From: Camellia lanceoleosa
Lineage: Eukaryota; Streptophyta; Magnoliopsida; Ericales; Theaceae
Direction: 5' to 3'
DNA: 64,000 bases
NCBI GenBank assembly: GCA_025200525.1
Contig: CM045758.1
Span: 3,774,706-3,838,705 of the forward strand
The position numbers were made by a program, and so were the translations under genes. Positions 1-10,096 of the stretch are shown in pieces. Below the pieces are notes generated by a model. That model did not search any database, was not told the DNA's origin, and saw only the letters and a list, made by a program, of their open reading frames with translations. Position 1 is the first letter of the stretch. Each line of letters opens with the position of its first letter.

Positions 1-5
1 GGCCG

Positions 6-857
6 ATGGGCCTCACCAGACTACAGAAGCTGTCTCTGTTCGGCCGGACCCTGTCAGGTGTGGCGGCCATCTGGTATGCCAAGTTGGAAGACGATGTTAA
101 GAGGAATTGGGATGAGATGGCCGAGGCCTTCGTTTTACAATACTCGTATAACACACAAATCGAGATTACAACCCGTGATCTCGAGACGACGAGACAAGAG
201 GTTAAGGAAAGCTTCTCTGAATTTGTGACCCGATGGAGAGCAAAGGCCTCAATGATGACCATTAGGCCAACGGATAAGGATCAAATACGGATGGTTGTGC
301 GCAACCTCCAACCCAAGCTTATGCAAAAAATGATTGTCCTCTCCTTTCCCACATTTTTAGATCTACATGAGATGGGAGTACAGATCGAGGATGCGATGAA
401 GCAGGGTCTGATTGACCAAGACCGAGAGTAACCCAAGAAGGCATTCAACCGCAGTTCGAATGCAACCACCGGTGGTGATGCAGCTGCTAGGACTTCAGAC
501 GTGGGCATGGTCACCACCACCACACCAAGAGCAGCCACCCCTTTTGTTGGTGCGCCCACTTCAAACCCCCGAACTTCAGACTATCTACCCCGAGGCAAGA
601 GGGTCTTCACCCCACTCTTTATGCCTTTGTCTAAGGCTTTAGGGGTCCTACTCAGAAAAGGACATCTGAAACCGTTAGAACAACGGCCCCTACCCAATTC
701 TCTCCCTACAAAGCATGACCCGGCTAAGTACTGTGCTTTCCATCAACAAACCGGTCATGACACTGACAGTTGCGTCCGTCTCCGCCATGAGATACAAAAT
801 TTGATTGACAATGGGGTCATCCCCGCACCAAGCTCTGCAAAGTCTATCGGCACTTGA
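6..857 (+). pseudogene. gag: Tat/Ogre-type Gag fragment, one in-frame stop
   Basis: The capsid-like region of an LTR-retrotransposon Gag runs from the window edge. It shows the family pattern LSGVAAIWYAKLEDD, then AEAFVLQY, then ESFSEFVTRWRAKA. After an in-frame TAA at 429-431 the same frame continues to 857. It includes a variant zinc-knuckle-like segment YCAFHQQTGHDTDSC (around 730-774), typical of Tat elements, which have C/H-rich motifs rather than a canonical CCHC. The stop lies in GAG TAA CCC and is one transition from CAA. Gag would form the cytoplasmic virus-like particle. The N-terminus is outside the window. No protease or RT follows in frame, so this copy cannot be autonomous. Confidence 0.8.
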
Positions 858-1862
858 TCAGTGAACCTGTGGGGGGATAATGTGATGTGATCAGGGGATG
901 GACCACCTGCGAGCGGCGCTCAGTTTACTCCAGATGTGGCGTATGGCACGCACCGTTTTGAGCATTTGTGAATCTTTGGTTTTGTACATTCGACTTGGGT
1001 ATTAGGTCGGTCTTGTTGTGTTATTTGAGTCTGTCTCTTTGTTTTGAGTCGATCTTTTTGTTTTAGTCTGTCTTGTGGTGGTTTAGTCGATCTGTTGTAT
1101 TGAGTTGGGTGATTCGGGGATATTACCTCGGACCTCACTATTTTGTTTTATGTTTGTCTTTTCACTTTCTTTTGAGTCTGTTTACTGAGAGCAGTTGTGC
1201 CAGATTTGAATGGAGCAACGGATGATTTTCACACCCTTGTTTTATACGCCGTATGCAGCTTATGCGAAATTTCTAAATGAAATGGCAGTATTTGACTAGA
1301 AGCTGTGTCCTTTCTGTGCTTTTAAATCATTGCATTGACCTAAGTTTTTTTTTTTTTAAAAAAAAGCTTTTTGAACATTGCAGTAAAAACAAAGAGGAAG
1401 GTATTCCTCGGGATTTGCAAAAATTTGATCAATTGAGAGAAAGAGAGGCGTGCTAAGCCCTTAATGAATAAAATCATGCTTGTTAGTGTGAGTACTGAGA
1501 AGGACCCTAGCTTTGATCCAGATTGGTCCTACACTGTCTTCAGCGCGAGCGATTTGTCGCTTTCTTAAAACTTTCAAAAATGTTTCTTGCGCTACTGCGA
1601 AGACATGTGTGGAATCGCTCTTGAGATTGTGCAGCTTAGGATCGCTCTCAGCCTCGAGACTTGACCCCTCATTTTCAGACCTTGGACTCAAACTCAGAAT
1701 GTTCAACGGTTAACTACAATGTGAGGCCTGTGTGGCCAGATTCAAAAGCAGCCCTCGAACAAGAGGCACCAAAGTCAGATCAAGAAGATCAGACCTCATC
1801 AGAAGAAGCTTGCGAAGCTAAATCAGAAGCACCCCTCGAACTAGGGGCAAAAATGTCCGATA
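858..1862. other. Non-coding retroelement interior
   Basis: No recognisable gene. The stretch has a T-rich segment with repeated TCTGTCTTG/TCGATCTTT-like phrases (about 1000-1110) and a poly-T/poly-A run near 1346-1364. A short Glu/Ser-rich open stretch (about 1661-1862) is cut by the element inserted at 1868. It reads as interior of the host Ogre/Tat-like element. Confidence 0.5.
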
Positions 1863-1867
1863 TGCTC
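1863..1867. repeat. Target-site duplication TGCTC, left
   Basis: TGCTC immediately precedes the LTR at 1868 and recurs directly after the other LTR at 6215-6219. This exact 5-bp duplication proves that 1868-6214 inserted as one unit. Confidence 0.85.
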
Positions 1868-2603
1868 TGTACGGGGAGGAAAAATTCCGGCAACCCGCAC
1901 TTCCTTTCTTCCAAGCTCCTCAGCTGTCCGATCACCTGAAAGCACAACGGCGGTGAGCTACCCGGCGGTGTGTGGCCGGAAAACACCTCCGACGATCAAG
2001 TTAGCACACACCTAGGATAGAGAGAGAAAGAGAGAGGAGAGTGTTTGAGTGTAAGAAATTCCTTACAAAGTGTTCGTCTCCTTCGTATGGGGGGCGCAGA
2101 CTTGCTTATATACCCTTCTGCGCCCCATATCCACTCCTCGTGGCCTCTCAACACGTGGCTCTGCTATCCCATCTGTCAGCATACGCCATGCTGAACATCA
2201 CCTAACCTAACCGCTCACTTATCTCGGCTATCAACCTCATTGCTTTATGCCCAAGCATTCCCTGGTTAAGCTCAATGGAGACCGTTCGGCATCTCGGCAG
2301 AGCCGAGCTCGGGTCATCTCAAACTTGTTCCTTGGCCTTCTGCCGAAAGCAGATAGATACCTCGGTCCAACTGCTGGCGTCGGACATTTCACTCGGCTAC
2401 CTCGTCTCTGTAAGTCGTAGCTCGGTTGGGCCAGCGGTGCCTTAACCGAGCACCTTCTCTCTGAGGCTAAATCTTCTCGCCCATCACCGCTTCGCCCAAA
2501 TCGTAAGACAACTCGTCTCGCCCAAATCTATCCCAGATAACTCGTCTGCCAAAATCATCCGATCATTACCACGGCCCAATCCGACTCATAAATTTCCCTC
2601 ACA
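1868..2603 (-). repeat. 3' LTR of the gag-only element
   Basis: 736 bp. On the minus strand it opens with TGTGAGGGAAATTTATGAG, which matches the right LTR base for base. It carries a TATATAA box (2106-2112, minus strand). It is longer than its partner because of scattered insertions. Confidence 0.85.
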
Positions 2604-2639
2604 ATTGCCCTTAATTCCGTCCGCTCGGCGTGGGGATTA

Positions 2640-3480
2640 CCATTACGATCAACCGGTAGATTCACCGAAACCTCACAGTTGAGCAAATACCAATTCTTCA
2701 GCCGGAGTAAACCATCTCGGCTGGAATCTCGCAGTTAAGCAAAACATCAACTCTTCAGCCGGAGTAAATCATCTCGGCTGGAAACGCGCAGTTGAGTAAA
2801 CCATCAACTCTTCAGCCGGAGTAAGCATCTCGGCTGGAATCGCGCAGTTGAGCAAAATATCAACTCTTCATTCGGAGTAAATCATCTCGGCTGGAAACGC
2901 GCAGTTGAGCAAACCATCAACTCTTCAGCCGGAGTAAGCATCTCGGCTGGAACAACTCTTCAGCCGGAGTAAACCATCTCGGCTGGAACCTGGAAGTTGA
3001 GCAAACCATCAACTCTTCAGCCGGAGTAAGCATCTCGGCTGGAACAACTCTTCAGCCGGAGTAAACCATCTCGGCTGGAACCTGGAAGTTGAGCAAACCA
3101 TCAACTCTTCACCCGAGTCAAAGAAGCATCTCATTTGGAACAACTCTTCAGCCGGAGTAAACCATCTCGGCTGGAACCTGGAAGTTGAGCAAACCATCAA
3201 CTCTTCAGCCGGAGTAAGCATCTCGGCTGGAATCGCGCAGTTGAGCAAAACATCAACTCTTCAGCCGGAGTAAACCATCACGGCTGGAATTCCACAGTTG
3301 AGCTATCCATCAACTCTTCAGCCGGAATAAGCATCTCGGCTGGAACAACTCTTCAGCCGGAGTAAACCATCTCGGCTGGAACCTGGAAGTTGAGCAAACC
3401 ATCAACTCTTCAGCCGGAGTAAGCATCTCGGCTGGACCATCAACCGGAGCAAATCACCACGGTTGGAATCCCTGAGTTGA
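2640..3480. repeat. Tandem array, CTCTTCAGCCGGAGTAA...CTCGGCTGGAA units
   Basis: About 15 degenerate copies of a short module (TTCAGCCGGAGTAA, then ATCTCGGCTGGAA, often followed by an AGTTGAGCAAACCATCAA linker). Modules alternate in long (about 60 bp) and short (about 33 bp) forms, giving a higher-order pattern of roughly 93 bp. GCCGGAG and CTCGGCTGG are partial inverted repeats, so each module could fold. The array lies just inside the 3' LTR of the gag-only element. Confidence 0.85.
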
Positions 3481-3554
3481 ACAAACCATCAACTCCATCA
3501 ACCGGAGCAAATCATCACGGTTGGAACATCAACCGGAGCAAATCATCTCGACCA

Positions 3555-4125
3555 AGGAACTCCAAGGAAGGCGAGCAAAGTCCGCTCCGCGACTTCCTAC
3601 TTGGCGGACAAGATCAGCTCGGCCAAGGAACTCCAAGGAAGGCGAGCAAGGTCCGCTCCGCGACTTCCTACTTGGCAGACAAGATCAGCTCGGCCAAGGT
3701 GGCGGACAAGATCAGCTCGGCCATGGTGGCGGACAAGATCAGCTCGGCCATGGAACTCCAAGGAAGGCGAGCAAGGTCCGCTCCGCGACTTCCTACTTGG
3801 CGGACAAGATCAGCTCGGCCAAGGTGGCGGACAAGATCAGCTCGGCCAAGGAACTCCAAGGAAGGCGAGCAAGGTCCGCTCCGCGACTTCCTACTTGGCG
3901 GACAAGATCAGCTCGACCAAGGTGGCGGACAAGATCAGCTCGACCATGGTGGCGGACAAGATCAGCTCGGCCATGGAACTCCAAGGAAGGCGAGCAAGGT
4001 CCGCTCCGCGACTTCCTACTTGGCGGACAAGATCAGCTCGGCCAAGGAACTCCAAGGAAGGCGAGCAAGGTCCGCTCCGCGACTTCCTACTTGGCGGACA
4101 AGATCAGCTCGGCCAAGGAGTAAGT
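3555..4125. repeat. Tandem array of 71-bp and 27-bp modules, open in three frames
   Basis: A 71-bp unit beginning GGAACTCCAAGGAAGGCGAG is repeated six times. It alternates with one or two copies of a 27-bp unit (GGTGGCGGACAAGATCAGCT plus CGGCCAA) that duplicates the end of the 71-bp unit. Neither length needs to keep frame, yet no stop occurs in any plus frame, which yields three overlapping repetitive ORFs of 185-248 codons and two 63-codon ORFs on the minus strand. These ORFs are by-products of the repeat, not recognised proteins. Confidence 0.85.
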
Positions 4126-4444
4126 CATCCCGGCCGGAACCTTGGAGTTGGCCCCTGATTCACTATATTATTTCGGACACAACAAAGTTCTTCAGCAAAA
4201 GTAATTCACTTCTATTACATTGACAAAAAGAGTATTTCCATTTAGAAGTGTAAGGGAAACAAATCCTTCCTCAAAAAATTACATACGGCCGCATTCCATG
4301 GCGAAAGCGCCTTTGCCATCCAAATCTTCCAAGTGGTATGCCCCTTGCGGTTTGCCCCTAGCTTGCCTTCCTTAGAACCCAGCGCCCACTTGTCCGTGGG
4401 TTGTCTTCGCGGTGGGCCACGCATCATCCTCTACTCGGATGTAC
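4126..4444. other. Element interior without recognised coding
   Basis: Spacer between the 71/27-bp array and the gag relic. It contains no convincing frame and no repeat beyond the array edge. On the minus strand it would be gag-downstream sequence, probably degraded. Confidence 0.4.
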
Positions 4445-5490
4445 TCATTGATCTGCATTAGGTGCCACATGGATGTCTGGCGACTCATTGTGGCGAGTCC
4501 TCTCATATGTCCGACCGGAGACGCGCTTATATTGGGTGATTGCCAGTTTGACGCAATCTAGGATCTCATTGAAGGTTTCCCTGCACAGGTTGTGCGCCTT
4601 CAACGTGTCGCTCGGCTCCATCTTGACGAGAAGGTGGTCGACCTCCTTTGGTGTTTTGGTGTTGGTGGCCGCGTCACACAAAGGCTTGACCAACCGCTGC
4701 CACCTTGCTATACTCCCTCCGTGACCTCCGAACCATTTCAAACCCAACTCACCCAAACTTGACGGAAAGACGGGCACATAAGAGCATCATTCGCCTATGT
4801 CCACCATAACGAAATGACTTACATGCATGTACGGGTCTTTTCGTAAAGGGTGAACTTTGGTCGGTGGAAGCTTGCCGTTTCTATCTCCAAGGAAAAAAGG
4901 CCAGCGCTAAATCAGTATCTAGAAGGAATGGCGCTTGGCGAGGTGGAGGCATTTCGACCTCCTCATGTGGACTCCATAGGGTAGCTTGCCGGCACCTCTC
5001 GAGCCTCCCGCCCGAGCCTGTTCCTTCAAAACTACCCGCAAATCCTCGGCGGGACGTGAGGGCTCAGAGGTGCCGCCCCCTGCATTCTTTTTTTCACAGA
5101 CATCAGAATCACCAGCTCTGCAACTTCTGGTAATAGACATGGTCGGAGTGTGCCTTTGACTCTGTGGATGGGGTGCGCCACCGTGGTCACCCACTCCGGT
5201 ACACCCTTCCTTTGACATGCCGCTTAAGCTCCTCCATCTCTGCCGCCATTCAGGATGACGGCGTTTTGGTCTCATGACTTGTGTTCGAGACGTCAGGTGT
5301 GACTCTCTCACGCCGATGACCGGGACTCATGACGACCATGACTTCTTCCGCTTATTCCGCTTCTCCCGCCTCCGGGGAACGTCTCCAAGTCCGCCATTGG
5401 AAGGACGGTGGGATGTTCTTCTCTCCTTCGGTTAAACTCCGGAGTAGCTCCTGCGATGGCAGACGACGGAAACTCGTCGTTGTTTGCCAT
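4445..5490 (-). pseudogene. gag: Broken Gag of the non-autonomous element
   Basis: The first ATG after the PBS (5490 on the minus strand) opens MANNDEFPSSAIAGAT, like the start of Tat-type Gags. That frame closes at 5308. The next open stretches (5311 to 4919 and 4777 to 4445) lie in another frame. The last contains the capsid-like signature FPSSLGELGLKWFGGHGGSI and later VKMEPSDTLKAHN, matching the conserved part of plant gypsy Gag. At least one frameshift and several gaps are therefore present. The middle Arg/Ser-rich segment is not recognisable. No nucleocapsid knuckle was found. Products are unlikely to be functional. Confidence 0.65.
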
Positions 5491-5537
5491 GGACGGCGAT
5501 CAGATGAACTTGGAAGACAAGGTTTTATCTGTCAAGA

Positions 5538-5554
5538 TTCCCGAGCGGCGCCAA
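5538..5554 (-). other. Primer-binding site of the gag-only element
   Basis: Read on the minus strand, TTGGCGCCGCTCGGGAA begins three bases past the LTR end at 5558. The TGGCGCCG core is the usual start of plant gypsy PBS sites; the same core occurs at 36072 in the plus-strand Tat element. The matching tRNA is probably Asp or Arg, not resolvable by eye. Confidence 0.7.
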
Positions 5555-5557
5555 TTA

Positions 5558-6214
5558 TGCGGGAGGAAAAATTCCGGCAACCCGCACTTCCTTTCTTCAA
5601 GCTCCTCGGTTGTCCGATCACTGAAAGCACACGGTGAGCTACGGCCGGTGTGTGGAAAACACCTCCGACGATCAAGTTAGCACACACCTAGGATAGAGAG
5701 AGAAGAGATGAGAGTGTTTGAGTGTAAGAAATTCCTTACAAAGTGTTCGTCTCAGATGGCGCAGACTTGCTTATATACCCCCATATCCACTCCTCGTGGC
5801 CTCTCAACGTGGCTCTGCTATCCCATCTGTCCATCTTGAACATCACCTAACAACCGCTCACTCTCTTGGGAGCTCGGCATCTCGGCTATCAACGGCCTCA
5901 CCTATGCCCAAGCATTCCCTCGTTAAGCTCAATGGAGACCGATCTCGTGAGCCGAGAGCGGTCATCTCAAACTTGTCTGCGGTGGCCTTCTTGCCGAAGA
6001 TAGATACCTCGATCAGCGCAGTGCACGCACTGCGTCGGACATTTCACTCGGCTAACCTCGTCTCTGGCACGTAGCTTGGTTGGCTGTAGCCAAAAACTGG
6101 CACCTTCTCTCTGGCTAAATCTTCTCGACCTATCACCGCTTTCGGCCCAAATCTATCCGTACAACTCGTCCGCCAAAATCTGTCGATCATTACCACTCAT
6201 AAATTTCCCTCACA
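5558..6214 (-). repeat. 5' LTR of the gag-only element
   Basis: 657 bp, aligned along its length with 1868-2603. TATATAA box at 5771-5777 on the minus strand. TG...CA ends are preserved. TSD TGCTC follows at 6215-6219. Confidence 0.85.
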
Positions 6215-6219
6215 TGCTC

Positions 6220-8365
6220 GAAGAGCCGAAGATGAATCCTTCTGCGAATCAATACAGCAGTCATTTTTTGGGATTCAGATGACTTTAGGATCTCAAAACC
6301 ATTTGGCATGGACCAGCTACACTTTTACCCTTTGAGAGGCTCGCTGAGCCGAAAACCCGGAAAGGGCGACCCAGGCAAAAGTTAGAGCAAGAAAAGATAT
6401 AGAAGAAAAGCAAAAAAAGAAAAAAGAAGAAAAGAAAAAAAAAGAAAAAAAAATAAAAGATAAGAAATGAAAAAGAAAGAAGAACAAAGCTCGCAAGGTC
6501 GAAAACCCGCGACGGGCGCCTTGGCAAAAGTTAGAGCCTAAAAAGGAGAGGTTACTACCCGAGTGTACCTTAACCCCGAACTACGTAAGGCTTGATTCCC
6601 ATCTTTGGGATACGTAGGTAACTTCATTCTGAAGTCCAGCCGTAAAACAATTCAAATTCAGTTATGTCCATGAAATGGTTTTGATCATCTTTGCCTTCTC
6701 TGTATCCGAGAGTTCGGTTGTGATCGTTGCTCTGAAGGATTGATTTCAATACACTGCGGTGCCATTTAGACAAGGGGCAACTTTCCGTTGCCATTCAATG
6801 CACTGCGGTGTCATTTCAAACAAGGGGCAACTTTCCGTTGCCATGCAGTGTCCTTCAGACAAGGGGCAATTTTCCATTGCTATGGGTCCGAGGTTATGCA
6901 TCTCAAAGAGTTGGTTCCCTGCTTGTTGAGCGGTGGTCGTTTGCAAAAACAGTTTTTGAGAATTTTTACTAAGGTTGACTATTCTCTCAAAAATCATTCC
7001 ATTTTTCCAAAACTGGACCATTTTCTTGGACCCAAAAAAGGAAAATTTTCAAGCTTACAACGACTTGCATGATTTCAAATCAAAATCGAATAAGCATGTT
7101 AATCTAACTTTCATGTTGGTCAAAATTGTTTAAAAACAAAAAATGGTCGAAATGATGAACTAGGGGCACAGTTGAGTCAGGCTTCCTGTCTTTCCCCCAT
7201 TTTCAACATAAGAGAGGCACTCTACACGCGAAAGGGCACTGTGAAGTTAGCAAAAAGGGCTGAAAGCTCTCTCGTCCTCCAAGCAGCGAGGTATCAAGCC
7301 ATGCGCGAAGCATATATTGGAATAGGGCGAGATGTTCCACTTCTTCACCTGGACAGATCTAACCACATCCAAACTCCCCAGCAAGGCATCATCAACCGAT
7401 GTTAGCTGCAGATTTGCTACACACCCAGTTGTGGCACAACCTCTCTGTGGGAAAGTTCACTACTGTATGCAGAAGAAAAAGAATCTAGTAGAATGCTAGG
7501 GGCAAGAGCCCACAACTTCTTGTCTATTTACCGACCACTCTGGGAAGGGATAAAAAATTAAGAGATTGAAGAATAGAGAGATGTGCGCTGAGAGAAAAAG
7601 TGAGAAAAGGGCTTTTTCAGAAACACAGAGCTTGAGGGCCGAGTGATGTGAGAATCACAAATGAGAAAGGGTGGGAAATAATACCCGGTGAAACAGGCTC
7701 CCTGTGCGCATTTGAGTCTTTGGTTGTGTTTTGTTTGTCTCGATTCTTGTTTTGAGTCGTTTCAAGTGTCAATAGATGTGTTTAGGTTGTTTATCTTTAT
7801 TTTCCGTTGTTGGGTCGTCTTTGCTGTGTTCAGTTGTAGGCTCAATACCCGGTCGAGAACTCATTTCCTCAATTTCAAAAATTATTTGTTGTGTGCTCAG
7901 AGTGCTGTGCCATTCTCCACATTTGTGCAAAAAAGGAATTTGTTCTTTCGAAGACTGTAGGGTCCACTCCCGATAAGTGTGAAACGATGAAATCGTGGCC
8001 TATCTGAAACTATATAGGTTCGGATCGCAGCAAACGAAAAGAAGGAAAATTGAAGCACCTGAGTGTATTTCACCTTCAGCGAATTCCGTGATTGTACTCC
8101 GGATATACCTCCTCAGGCCTTGTCACTACTCCGAAGTATGAGTGTATCTCGACCCCAAGTGTAAGCCTGCTTCAAGTCAGAATGGCAATTAAAGCAGCAG
8201 CAGATATTATCTCTCTTTAATATGAACAGGGTGTGCCCGTTCTTGAGCTGAATGTGTTGCAAACCCCTCCGAAAGGTAAATCGGAGGTCGCGTTTTTATC
8301 TGGTCTTGTTAAGGCTTGTATACCCTTATTCGGCATTTTGTTTCAACTATGCGTTGTCACGCACA
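6220..8365. other. Non-coding interior of the host Ogre/Tat-like element
   Basis: No gene recognised. It contains a purine-rich tract (about 6397-6482). The phrase CCCCGAACTACGTAAGGC followed by TTTGGGATACGTAGG (about 6574-6617) is of a type I associate with Tat-family interiors. Three imperfect copies of a roughly 58-bp unit (GACAAGGGGCAACTTTCCGT) lie at about 6750-6885. Short open stretches at 7172-7405 and 7688-7976 have no recognisable content. Confidence 0.5.
6750..6885. repeat. Short tandem repeat, ~58-bp unit x3
   Basis: Units carry CACTGCGGTGCCATTT and ACAAGGGGCAACTTTCCG. Within each unit GGGGCAACTTTCCGTTGCC forms a small inverted repeat (GGCAAC/GTTGCC). Confidence 0.7.
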
Positions 8366-8552
8366 TTCCACTTGCATTGTTATGCACCCTTCCACCCGCA
8401 TTGTTATGCACTTCTCATACTTGCATTGTGATGCACATTCCAATTGCATTGTTATGCACCCACTTCACTAGCATTGTTGTGCTCATTCGTTGCATTAATT
8501 GTGCACATCTATCTAGCATTGTTTTGCTCATTACTTGCATTGTTATGCACCT
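8366..8552. repeat. Degenerate GCATTGTTATGCAC repeat
   Basis: About seven copies of (T/A)GCATTGTTATGCACnn spaced 25-30 bp. Each copy carries the partly self-complementary pair GCATtgttATGC. It lies directly upstream of the GGGATACGT arrays. Confidence 0.7.
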
Positions 8553-8639
8553 TGTCTCTTGCAATTGTCATTATTTCTCCTCGCGTGTGCGACGGGTTAG
8601 ACCTCCTCTGGTTCAGAGCATTTGGAATACGTTCAAATG

Positions 8640-9398
8640 CTTATCCCTTTTCCGAAACACTGGGATACGTCCCTACGTTTCTCTCTTCTTTCCGAAACAC
8701 TGGGATGCGTCCCTACGTTTCTCCCTTTTCCGAAACACTGGGATACGTCCCTACGTTTCTCTCTTCTTTCCGAAACACTGGGATACGTCTTTACGTTTCT
8801 CTCTTCTTTCCGAAACACCGATACGCCTCATTTCATTTCTCTCTCTTTTTTTCAAACACCGGATACGTCCTCGTTTCTCTCTTCTTTCAAACACCGGATA
8901 CGTTTCTCTCTCTTTTCGAAACACCGGGATACGTCCCTATGTTTCTCTTGCCTTTCCGAAACACCGGGATACGTCCTTATGTTTCACATTCCTTGCGGAA
9001 CACCGGGATACGTCCATATGTTTCACATTCCTTACGGAACACCGGGATACGTCCCTATGTTTCACATTCCTTGAGAAACACCGGGATACGTCCCTATGTT
9101 TCTCATTCCTTGCAGAACACCGGGATACGTCCCCATGTTTCTCCACCATTCTAAAACACCGGGATACGTCCCTATGTTTCTCCCTCTTCGGTTAAAAGCG
9201 TTCGGAATACGTTCCAATGCTCACACCATTCCGAAACACCGGGATACGTCCCTAAGTTTTTCCCTCTTTTCGAAACACCGGGATACGTTTCTATGTTTCA
9301 CATTCCTTGCAGAACACCGGGATATGTCCCTATGTTTTTCCTCCTCCTGAAACACCGGGATACGTCCCTATGTTTCTCCTTCTTTTCTAACCTCTGGG
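8640..9398. repeat. Tandem array, ~45-55-bp units with GGGATACGTCCCTA core
   Basis: About sixteen units of the form CGAAACACCGGGATACGTCC, then CTATGTTTCTC plus a pyrimidine-rich tail. Early units have CACTGGG and CTACG; later units have CACCGGG and CTATG, so the array changed along its length. Long ORFs reading through it in all frames are repeat artefacts. Confidence 0.85.
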
Positions 9399-9830
9399 AT
9401 ACGTCCCTAATCCTCGGGATACGTCCCTAATCTTTGGGATACGTCTCTAATCCTTGGGATACGTCCCTAATCCCTGGGATACGTCCCTAACCTTTGGGAT
9501 ACGTCCCTAATCCTTGGGATACGTCCCTAATCCTTGGGATACGTCCCTAACCTCTGGGATACGTCCCTAATCCCTGGGATACGTCCCTAACCTTTGGGAT
9601 ACGTCCCTAATCCCTGGGATACGTCCCTAACCTTTGGGATACGTCCCTAATCCCTGGGATACGTCCCTAACCTTTGGGATACGTCCCTAATCCTTGGGAT
9701 ACGTCCCTAAATCTTGGGATACGTCCCTAAACCTTGGGATACGTCCCTAACCTTTGGGATACGTCTTTAAACCTTGGGATACGTCCCTAAACCTTGGGAT
9801 ACGTCCCTAAACACCGGGATACGTCCCCAT
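9399..9830. repeat. Tandem array, 20-bp unit CCTTGGGATACGTCCCTAA
   Basis: About 21 units with an almost exact 20-bp period (three units per 60 bases). Variation is mainly at two positions (CCTT/CCCT/CCTC and TAA/TAAC). The core is shared with the longer-unit array immediately upstream, so the short array looks like a trimmed and amplified form of it. Confidence 0.9.
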
Positions 9831-10096
9831 ATTTCTCCATCTTTGGTTAAGAGCATCCGGAATACGTTCCAATGCTTATACATTTCAAACAATGGATATG
9901 TCCTATGTTTCTTTGCATGATCATAAGTTAAACTTCTTGCATTGTCGGTTGCATTTTGCCCCCGCCTTGGTAGCATATCTTTATCTGTAGCTTGTATGCT
10001 TTGTCTAAGTCTTGGCCTTGCCAAAAATGGGGCGTCTAGGCTTTGACATTCACTCCGTCATTCTTATGACTTTCGAAGTTCTGTCAAGAGGGCAAC

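Larger units (their letters stand above)
1868..6214 (-). mobile_element. Complete non-autonomous gag-only Ty3/gypsy LTR element
   Basis: Two direct LTRs (1868-2603 and 5558-6214), a 5-bp TSD, and a PBS next to the right LTR fix the ends and show transcription runs on the minus strand. In element order it holds: LTR, PBS, a broken gag (5490 to 4445), a 71/27-bp tandem array (4125 to 3555), a second array (3480 to 2640), and LTR. No protease, RT, RNase H or integrase is visible, so it depended on a helper. This gag-only layout resembles the TR-GAG/LARD class. The LTRs differ by many indels, so the insertion is not recent. Confidence 0.85.

Noticed and set aside
5329..5680. Plus-strand ORFs of about 90-100 codons
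   Set aside because: They are shadows of the minus-strand gag start and LTR.
8233..9350. Long overlapping ORFs of 84-320 codons on plus and 61-70 codons on minus
   Set aside because: They read through the GGGATACGT tandem array in all frames; the repeat lacks stops. No domain is visible.
8640..9830. CRISPR-like regular repeats
   Set aside because: Units are contiguous tandem repeats with no unique spacers, in plant retroelement DNA; no cas genes.
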